Of a stretch of DNA of 13,871 nucleotides, positions 1 to 5,464 are shown one piece after another. The stretch covers positions 1-13,871 of the forward strand of contig JBAQRB010000198.1 in NCBI GenBank assembly GCA_049295655.1, in the 5' to 3' direction. The stretch is from CAJBIL01 sp049295655. GTDB lineage: Bacteria > Pseudomonadota > Gammaproteobacteria > Burkholderiales > Rhodocyclaceae. Made by a program: the position numbers and the translations under genes. Each line of letters begins with the position of its first letter. The stretch's first letter is position 1. The notes under the pieces are model-generated. The model searched no databases and was not told the origin of the DNA. It saw only the letters and a program-made list of their open reading frames with translations.

Positions 1-49
1 TTGCAGCGCCTGCCGTTTTTTCTGCCGTTTTCCTGTTAGCGCGGAACGT

Positions 50-2287
50 TCAGCGCACGCAATCGACGTAGTAGAACGACTTGCCGTCGACCAGCTCCTT
101 GACCAGACCGTGAATGTCGGTCTCGAAGCCGGGAAACTTTTCGTTGAAATCCCGTGCAAACTTGAGGTAGCGCACGATGGTGCCGTTGAAGCGCTCGCCC
201 GGGATCAGCAGCGGGATTCCTGGCGGATAAGGCGTGAGCAGGATGCTGGTGATGCGCCCCTCGAGATCGTCGATCGGCACGCGGTCGATCTCGCGGTGCG
301 CCATCTTGGCGAAGGCGTCGGTCGGCTTCATCGCCGGTTCCATGTTCGACAGGTACATCTCGGTGGTCAGGCGCGCGATGTCGTTGGCCGCGTAGATGCC
401 GTGAATCTCGCCGCACAGGTCCTTCAGGCCGATCCGCTCGTAGCGCGGGTGCTTGGCGACAAACTCGGGCAGCACCTTCCAGAGCGGCTGGTTCTTGTCG
501 TAGTCGTCCTTGAACTGCTGTAGCTCGGTGACCATCGTGTTCCAGCGGCCCTTGGTGATGCCGATCGTAAACATGATGAAAAACGAGTAGAGGCCGCACT
601 TCTCGACGATCACGCCGTGCTCGGCCAGGTACTTGGTGACGATCGCCGCCGGAATCCCCGTCTCGGCAAAGTCGCCATCGACGTCGAGTCCCGGCGTGAT
701 CACGGTCGCCTTGATCGGATCGAGCATGTTGAAGCCTTCGGCCACCATGCCGAAACCGTGCCAGCGCTCGCCCGGCTTGAGCATCCACGCCTCGCGCTCC
801 TCGATTCCCTCTTCGGAGAGGTCGTCCGGCCCCCAGACCTTGAACCACCAGTCGGCGCCCCACTCCTCGTCGACCTTGCGCATCGCGCGGCGGAAATCGA
901 GCGCTTCGGCGATCGACTCCTCGACCAGCGCGGTGCCGGCCGGCGCCTCCATCATCGCCGCCGCGACGTCGCACGAGGCGATGATCGCGTACTGCGGCGA
1001 GGTCGAGGTGTGCATCAGGTAGGCCTCGTTGAAGATGTCGCGGTCGAGCTGCCGGCCTTCCGAGTTCTGCACGAGGATCTGCGACGCCTGCGACAGGCCG
1101 GCCAGCAGCTTGTGCGTCGATTGCGTCGAGAAGATCATCGACTCCTTGCAGCGCGGTCGGTCGGCGCCGATCGCGTGGTAGTCGCCGTAGAAATCGTGGA
1201 AAGCGGCGTGCGGCAGCCAGGCTTCGTCGAAGTGCAGGGTGTCGATCCTGCCATCGAGCAGCTCCTTGATTTCCTCGACGTTGTACAGGATGCCGTCGTA
1301 GGTGCTTTGCGTGATGGTCAGCACGCGCGGCTTGGCCTTCACGTCGCGGGCGAAGGGATGCGCGGCGATCTTCTTCTGGATGTTTTCCCAGAGGAATTCC
1401 TCTTTCGGGATCGGACCGATGATGCCGTAATGGTTGCGCGTCGGCATCAGGAACACCGGCACGGCGCCGGTCATGATGATCGAATGGAGAATCGACTTGT
1501 GGCAGTTGCGGTCGACGACGACGATGTCGCCCGGCGCGACGGTCGAGTGCCAGACGATCTTGTTCGACGTCGAGGTGCCGTTGGTGACGAAGTACAGGTG
1601 GTCGGAATTGAAGATGCGCGCCGCGTTGCGCTCGGAGGCGGCGACCGGGCCGGTGTGGTCGAGCAGCTGGCCGAGTTCCTCAACCGCGTTGCACACGTCG
1701 GCGCGCAGCATGTTCTCGCCGAAGAACTGGTGGAACATCTGGCCGACCGGGCTCTTCAGGAAGGCGACGCCGCCCGAGTGGCCGGGACAGTGCCACGAGT
1801 ACGAGCCGTCCGACGCGTAATGGGTCAGCGCGCGGAAGAACGGCGGCGGCACGCTCTTCAGGTAGGTCTTGGCCTCGCGTACGACGTAGCGGCCGATGAA
1901 CTCGGGCGTGTCCTCGAACATGTGGATGAAGCCGTGCAACTCGCGCAGCACGTCGTTCGGAATGTGTCGCGAGGTGCGCGTCTCGCCGTACAGGAAGATC
2001 GGAATATCCTCGTTGCGGCAGCGGATTTCCTTGACGAAGGCGCGCAGGTCGGCAATCGTCTTGTCGGCCTCGTCGACGCCGAATTCCTCGTCGTCGATCG
2101 ACAGGATGAACGCCGAAGCGCGGCTCTGCTGCTGGGCAAACGAGGTCAGGTCGCCATAGCTGGTGACGCCGAGCACCTCCATCCCCTCCTTCTCGATCGC
2201 TTCGGTCAGCGCGCGGATGCCGAGGCCGCTGGCGTTCTCCGAGCGGAAGTCTTCGTCGATGATGATGACGGGAAAATGGAAGCGCAT
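50..2287 (-). CDS. Orn/Lys/Arg decarboxylase (PLP fold type I, AdiA/LdcI class)
   Basis: A 745-residue protein of the large inducible basic amino-acid decarboxylases, cytosolic PLP enzymes that turn arginine, lysine or ornithine into the matching polyamine precursor plus CO2. Domains in order: an N-terminal response-regulator-like wing (about 1-140), the PLP aminotransferase-fold core (about 155-460, with HCPGHSGG near 166-173, VTNGTSTSNK near 234-243 and DRNCHKS near 259-265), and a C-terminal domain ending near YPPGIPLLIPGE. LHFDEAW (351-357) supplies the Asp that contacts the PLP ring nitrogen, and STHKLL places the Schiff-base lysine at K393. Length is close to E. coli AdiA (about 755) and LdcI (about 715). 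Remembered similarity is spread over both, so the substrate is unclear. The ATG start matches the family N-terminus but has only a weak Shine-Dalgarno (ACGGAC). It follows dcd by 83 bp, a gap occupied by a repeat. Confidence 0.93.
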   Translation of the reverse strand: MRFHFPVIIIDEDFRSENASGLGIRALTEAIEKEGMEVLGVTSYGDLTSFAQQQSRASAFILSIDDEEFGVDEADKTIADLRAFVKEIRCRNEDIPIFLYGETRTSRHIPNDVLRELHGFIHMFEDTPEFIGRYVVREAKTYLKSVPPPFFRALTHYASDGSYSWHCPGHSGGVAFLKSPVGQMFHQFFGENMLRADVCNAVEELGQLLDHTGPVAASERNAARIFNSDHLYFVTNGTSTSNKIVWHSTVAPGDIVVVDRNCHKSILHSIIMTGAVPVFLMPTRNHYGIIGPIPKEEFLWENIQKKIAAHPFARDVKAKPRVLTITQSTYDGILYNVEEIKELLDGRIDTLHFDEAWLPHAAFHDFYGDYHAIGADRPRCKESMIFSTQSTHKLLAGLSQASQILVQNSEGRQLDRDIFNEAYLMHTSTSPQYAIIASCDVAAAMMEAPAGTALVEESIAEALDFRRAMRKVDEEWGADWWFKVWGPDDLSEEGIEEREAWMLKPGERWHGFGMVAEGFNMLDPIKATVITPGLDVDGDFAETGIPAAIVTKYLAEHGVIVEKCGLYSFFIMFTIGITKGRWNTMVTELQQFKDDYDKNQPLWKVLPEFVAKHPRYERIGLKDLCGEIHGIYAANDIARLTTEMYLSNMEPAMKPTDAFAKMAHREIDRVPIDDLEGRITSILLTPYPPGIPLLIPGERFNGTIVRYLKFARDFNEKFPGFETDIHGLVKELVDGKSFYYVDCVR

Positions 2288-2297
2288 GGTTGAGTCC

Positions 2298-2373
2298 GTT
2301 AGGAGTTAGGAGTGAAGAGCAAGGAGCGGGAGGGGAGAGGTGGAGGCAGGGTTTTCCGCCTCACTCCTCACTA
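2298..2373. repeat. 7-nt-periodic inverted repeat between dcd and the decarboxylase gene
   Basis: The left side reads as 7-nt units (TTAGGAG twice, then TGAAGAG, CAAGGAG and decaying versions). The right side is the reverse complement of TGAGGAG-type units. Arms 2305-2317 and 2359-2371 pair at 11 of 13 positions around a purine-rich loop of about 41 nt. The right arm overlaps the dcd stop codon: read on the minus strand, dcd ends in TAG followed directly by TGA, and both belong to the repeat. Similar TCACTCCTCACTCC-type sequences are a recurrent intergenic theme in bacteria; that family assignment is from memory. It may stabilise the 3' end of the dcd message or act as a weak attenuator. There is no T-tract. 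Confidence 0.6.
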
Positions 2374-2937
2374 GATTTTGGGCAATGTGACGCCGACCTG
2401 CCCCTGGTACTTGCCGCCCCGGTCCTTGTACGAGGTTTCGCATTCCTCGTCGGACTCGAAGAAGAGCACCTGCGCGATGCCCTCGTTGGCGTAGATCTTG
2501 GCCGGCAGCGGCGTCGTGTTCGAGAACTCGAGCGTCACGTAGCCTTCCCACTCGGGTTCGAACGGCGTCACATTGACGATGATGCCGCAGCGCGCGTAGG
2601 TGCTCTTGCCGAGACAGACGGTCAGCACGCTACGCGGAATGCGGAAGTACTCGACGGTGCGCGCCAGCGCGAAGGAATTCGGCGGGATGATGCAGAAATC
2701 GCTGGTCACTTCGACGAAGGAATTCGGATCGAAGTTCTTCGGATCGACGATCGTCGAATTGATGTTGGTAAACAGCTTGAACTCGTTCGAGCAGCGGATA
2801 TCGTAGCCATAGCTCGACGTCCCGTACGAGACAATCTTGCGGCCGTCGATCTCGCGCACCTGGTTCGGCTCGAAGGGATCGATCATGCCGTGCTGCTCCG
2901 CCATGCGGCGGATCCACTTGTCGGATTTGATGGACAT
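2371..2937 (-). CDS. dcd: dCTP deaminase
   Basis: Deaminates dCTP to dUTP, the first step toward dUMP for thymidylate synthesis; a cytosolic homotrimer in known relatives. The 188-residue product has the family length. Catalytic and binding motifs are visible: GKSTYARCG (110-118) gives the Ser/Arg substrate-binding loop (S112, R116), and VTLEFSN (134-140) carries the general-base glutamate E137. SYGYDIRCS (42-50) and the C-terminal KYQGQ nucleotide-lid segment also fit. I chose the ATG at 2937 because MSIKSDKWIR is the usual N-terminus. An in-frame GTG at 2955 would add MSGYPA, which is not typical. Neither start has a clear Shine-Dalgarno. It precedes the decarboxylase gene on the same strand, so co-transcription is likely. 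Confidence 0.95.
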   Translation of the reverse strand: MSIKSDKWIRRMAEQHGMIDPFEPNQVREIDGRKIVSYGTSSYGYDIRCSNEFKLFTNINSTIVDPKNFDPNSFVEVTSDFCIIPPNSFALARTVEYFRIPRSVLTVCLGKSTYARCGIIVNVTPFEPEWEGYVTLEFSNTTPLPAKIYANEGIAQVLFFESDEECETSYKDRGGKYQGQVGVTLPKI

Positions 2938-3006
2938 CGCTGGGTACCCGGACACCGTTAAATAAAGACGGGCATTTTAACGTGAAAGTCGTGTCAACGA
3001 CGTTTC

Positions 3007-3068
3007 AAAACCGGGGCCAGCGCGGCAATGGCGCAATGAAGCCGCGCGCCGGAGGGTGCGCTCCCCGG
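3007..3068 (-). terminator. Possible terminator after the lipoprotein gene (nested hairpin plus TTTT)
   Basis: Read on the minus strand, the first bases after the lipoprotein stop form an outer stem CCGGGG (3063-3068) with CCCCGG (3011-3016). Inside it a second perfect stem, GCGCGGC (3041-3047) with GCCGCGC (3020-3026), closes a 14-nt loop. Four T residues (3007-3010) follow the outer stem directly. The T-run is short and the stem is interrupted, so this is a tentative intrinsic terminator separating the lipoprotein gene from dcd. Confidence 0.35.
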
Positions 3069-3800
3069 CTAGGGAAAACGCGCCACGAGGTCGTGCGCCG
3101 ATTCTTCGACGATGCTTCTCAGGGAAACGTATTCTTCAGCCATCGATTCATGCGAGACGGTCGATTCCTGCGATCCTTCCCAGGCGACCGAGCCGTCGTT
3201 GCCGTCCCAGATTTGCAGGAAGAGCCGAATGGTGCTGGTTTTGGTTTCCAGGACGCGAAATCCGAACATTCCGAAGCGCGATTTGGATTCCTGCCGGAAC
3301 GCGCCGAGCTTGAGTTGCGCGAGATAACGCACCCCGTTCGCGCCGGCCACTTTTTGCAGGGTTTCCCGATCGAATATACCGGTCAGGCGGTAGTCTTCGA
3401 GCATTTTCCGGTATTCACCGGTCAGTCCGCTGCGGTTGATCGCGCTCAGCGTTGCGGCGAGGGGAACGACCCGCAGATCCGGGCGGATGTTCTGCAGCAT
3501 TCCGGTAAAGGCGAGTGCCAGGGCTTGCTTATCCTCTTCCTGGCCGGTGACCGACGATGGCGTCATGAAGGCGATGCCTGCGGTCTGCAGATCCTGGGTC
3601 CGCACATTGACCGCCAGGACCTGACTGGTCGGCAGGCTGCCGCTTTGCTTGGGTTCGGCCCGGGGTTTCGGGCCGGTACAGCCGGTGGTGAGCAGCACAG
3701 CGACTCCGATCGCCAGCAGCGCCGGCCCCCGTCGGGAAAGAAGGTGGAACCCCGTTGCCCGGGGCCACAGGAAAGCGGACTGCCCGTCGGTCTCTTTCAT
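3069..3800 (-). CDS. Putative outer-membrane lipoprotein, function unknown
   Basis: A 243-residue protein with a lipoprotein-type signal: positively charged n-region, hydrophobic stretch about 26-38 (ALLAIGVAVLLTT), then cysteine C41 in the context LTTGC. Threonine at -3 is a tolerated but non-canonical lipobox residue. The mature part starts with a Pro/Lys-rich linker. It then has an alternating alpha/beta pattern (AGIAFMTPSS, DLRVVPLAATLSAIN, GVRYLAQLKLG, TIRLFLQIWDGNDGSVAWEG) that recalls CsgG/LpoB-like periplasmic lipoproteins. That is a fold-level impression only; I do not recognise a named family. The start ATG has AAGGA 10 nt upstream. The gene lies between apbC and dcd with long gaps on both sides and is probably a separate transcription unit. 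Its base and codon use looks less GC-biased than its neighbours (an ATA codon in GIF near residue 137). Confidence 0.75.
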   Translation of the reverse strand: MKETDGQSAFLWPRATGFHLLSRRGPALLAIGVAVLLTTGCTGPKPRAEPKQSGSLPTSQVLAVNVRTQDLQTAGIAFMTPSSVTGQEEDKQALALAFTGMLQNIRPDLRVVPLAATLSAINRSGLTGEYRKMLEDYRLTGIFDRETLQKVAGANGVRYLAQLKLGAFRQESKSRFGMFGFRVLETKTSTIRLFLQIWDGNDGSVAWEGSQESTVSHESMAEEYVSLRSIVEESAHDLVARFP

Positions 3801-4259
3801 TTTCCTATCCTTCCGCCTGATCGATCCGTTAGCCGTACATCATTTTCGTGCGCAACGCATCATTCGACACCCGTGGCCGGATTCGGTTCGAAATACGATT
3901 CGGGATAAGAAAGAGGAAGTCTCAGCTCGCTGACATCGACGCCAAACGAGCCAGGCGGCAGGCCGTAAATTTCACGGAACCCTTGATTTACCGAGCAGTA
4001 GATCGGGGGTTTATGATCCGGATGGACTAAAAAGAAGAAAAACAGGCCGAGCCAAAATTAAATTTTTCTGCCCCGCAAGTCGCATCGCCTGAGAGCTTCT
4101 GGCCCGGGCGCCAGCGCTTCGCCCCCCTCGGCAAGGCGCGCCAATCGGCGATCTGCGCCATGCCTGCACGGAGAGCCGCGCAAACGCTGGCCCTCCGCGC
4201 AGGCATGGTGAAGATGCCCGTATTCATTGGCCTGCAGGGCAGGAGGCAGGAAGCAGGAC
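3801..4259. other. 459-bp gene-free stretch between apbC and the lipoprotein gene
   Basis: No convincing coding sequence on either strand. The half next to the lipoprotein gene (3801-4060) is visibly richer in A and T than the genes and should hold that gene's promoter, though I cannot pick a good -35/-10 pair. It contains a direct repeat GATTCGG at 3880-3886 and 3897-3903 (17 bp apart) and a small inverted repeat GTAAAT/ATTTAC near 3964-3991. The half next to apbC (4060-4210) is GC-rich and strongly foldable and is listed separately. A T-rich run on the minus strand (TTTTTCTTCTTTTT, about 4029-4042) follows a minimal GGC/GCC stem and could end transcription coming from apbC. Confidence 0.5.
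4079..4207 (-). ncRNA. Structured intergenic element downstream of apbC; identity unknown
   Basis: On the minus strand this 129-nt segment begins 52 nt after the apbC stop codon. First comes a long hairpin: arms 4193-4207 and 4159-4173 match at 14 of 15 positions. The single exception (4168 with 4198) becomes a G-U wobble only in minus-strand RNA. Then come a perfect CGCC-GATT-GGCG hairpin (4139-4150), a purine-rich CCGAGGGGGGCGAAGC (4116-4131), a second stem CTGGC/GCCAG (4099-4114), and CTCTCAGGC (4087-4095). The last parts resemble the 3' half of a glycine riboswitch aptamer, but the 5' GGAGAG and a proper closing stem are missing and the next gene is a lipoprotein 279 nt away. It could equally be a repeat-family element or a 3'-end stabiliser of the apbC transcript. 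Confidence 0.3.
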
Positions 4260-5351
4260 TCAGGTGTTCTGCACGACGATGTTCGGAAACTTCGCGCTCA
4301 TGTCCTTGGCGCGGTCGGCCACCTTGACGGCAACGCGGCGGGCGATCGTCCGGTAGATTTCCGCGGCGCGCGAATCCGGCGCACCGACAACGGTCGGGCG
4401 GCCGGCGTCGGCCAGTTCGCGGATCGACAGCTCGAGCGGCAGCGAGCCGAGAAACTCGGTGTCGTAGTCCTTGCACATCTGCTCGCCGCCGCCGTGGCCG
4501 AAGATGTGCTCCTCGTTGCCGCACTTCGAGCAGATGTGGATGCTCATGTTTTCAACCAGGCCGAGGATCGGGATGCCGACCTTCTCGAACATCTTCAGCC
4601 CCTTGCGCGCATCGATCAGCGCGATGTCCTGCGGCGTCGTGACGATCACGGCGCCGGTCACCGGCACCTTCTGCGCCAGCGTCAACTGCGTGTCGCCGGT
4701 GCCCGGCGGCATGTCGACGACGAGATAGTCGAGGTCGCGCCAAGCCGTCTGGTTGAGCAGTTGTTCCAATGCCTGCGTCACCATCGGGCCGCGCCAGACC
4801 ATCGGCGAATCGACGTCGATCATGAAACCGATCGACATCGCCTGCAGGCCGTAGGCTTCGAGCGGCTCCATCGACTTGCCGTCCTTCGATTCCGGCTGCT
4901 GGCCGGTCAGGCCGAGCATCTGCGGCTGCGACGGGCCGTAGATGTCGGCATCGAGCAGGCCGACCGTCGCGCCTTCCTGGACCAGCGCCAGCGCGAGGTT
5001 CACGGCCGTCGTGCTCTTGCCGACGCCGCCCTTGCCGGAGGCCACGGCGATGATGTTCTTGACGCCGGGCATCGGCTTCAGGCCGCGCTGCACGCTATGC
5101 GAAACGATCTTCACCGTCACGTTGACACTGACGTTGCCGACGCCGGGAATCGTCTTGAGCTGGCCGATTACCGCGCGGCGGATGCCGTCGATCTGCGTTT
5201 TTGCCGGATAGCCGAGCTCGATGTCGAGCGAGACGTCGCTGCCTTCGATCTGGATGTTCCTTGCCGAACGGCCAGAAACGTAGTCCTTCTGCGTATTGGG
5301 GTCGATCAGATCCTTCAGCGCCGCCTGTACGGCCTCTACGGTTATCGTCAT
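4260..5351 (-). CDS. apbC: Mrp/ApbC-family Fe-S cluster carrier ATPase
   Basis: Cytosolic P-loop ATPase that binds and transfers [4Fe-4S] clusters to apo-proteins. The 363-residue chain has an N-terminal MIP18/DUF59-like domain (about 1-90) and an ATPase domain. That domain carries the deviant Walker A GKGGVGKST (106-114), the switch DADIYGPS (134-141) and Walker B DYLVVDMPPGTGD (208-220). The cluster-binding pair CSKC (C274, C277) is intact. Length is typical of the fusion form found in proteobacteria (E. coli Mrp is about 370). The ATG start is supported by AAGGAG seven nt upstream. It is transcribed divergently from metG across a 113-bp gap, a common arrangement for this pair in proteobacteria. 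Confidence 0.96.
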   Translation of the reverse strand: MTITVEAVQAALKDLIDPNTQKDYVSGRSARNIQIEGSDVSLDIELGYPAKTQIDGIRRAVIGQLKTIPGVGNVSVNVTVKIVSHSVQRGLKPMPGVKNIIAVASGKGGVGKSTTAVNLALALVQEGATVGLLDADIYGPSQPQMLGLTGQQPESKDGKSMEPLEAYGLQAMSIGFMIDVDSPMVWRGPMVTQALEQLLNQTAWRDLDYLVVDMPPGTGDTQLTLAQKVPVTGAVIVTTPQDIALIDARKGLKMFEKVGIPILGLVENMSIHICSKCGNEEHIFGHGGGEQMCKDYDTEFLGSLPLELSIRELADAGRPTVVGAPDSRAAEIYRTIARRVAVKVADRAKDMSAKFPNIVVQNT

Positions 5352-5422
5352 TGCCTGCTCCTTGAAATATACCCGAGTAATTCACTCCAGTTTAACCGAA
5401 AACCCGAGCGACCGCACTTTGC

Positions 5423-5428
5423 TAGAAT
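5423..5428 (+). promoter_or_regulatory. Candidate -10 box of metG
   Basis: TAGAAT (5 of 6 matches to TATAAT) lies 36 bp before the metG ATG in the apbC/metG divergent gap. No convincing -35 hexamer is found at 16-18 bp upstream (the sequence there is AAACCC-like), so the call rests on the -10 alone. The metG start itself has no clear Shine-Dalgarno. Confidence 0.35.
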
Positions 5429-5464
5429 GCACGCTTTGCTGCAAGCCACTACCGATCGCCCGCC

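Noticed and set aside
1..39. Open plus-strand frame from the window edge ending in TAG (LQRLPFFLPFSC)
   Set aside because: Thirteen codons with no context; it could be the tail of a gene outside the window or chance. A direct repeat of CTGCCGTTTT (10-19, 22-31) is too short to interpret.
617..2293. 558-codon open frame on the plus strand, antisense to the decarboxylase gene
   Set aside because: Arg-, Asp- and Val-rich translation typical of the antisense of a GC-rich gene; the opposite strand encodes a full PLP enzyme with intact motifs. The long antisense frames over metG, hyfB and hyfE are the same artefact.
2974..2997. Perfect TTGACA (minus strand, 2992-2997) and TAAAAT (2974-2979) before dcd
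   Set aside because: Spacing is only 12 bp, too short for a sigma-70 promoter, and no other -10 fits at 16-18 bp.
3848..4030. 60-codon plus-strand frame starting at a GTG
   Set aside because: No Shine-Dalgarno, no recognisable domain, and it overlaps the leader of the lipoprotein gene on the other strand.
4081..4115. GCCTGAGAG on the plus strand as a TPP riboswitch motif
   Set aside because: The rest of the THI box (ACCUGAU, GGAUAAUGCCAGCG) is absent, and no thiamine gene lies downstream on that strand.
4030..4227. Minus-strand frame following apbC (MNTGIFTMPARR...)
   Set aside because: It runs straight through strong hairpins with composition dictated by the stems; more likely a structured non-coding element than a protein.
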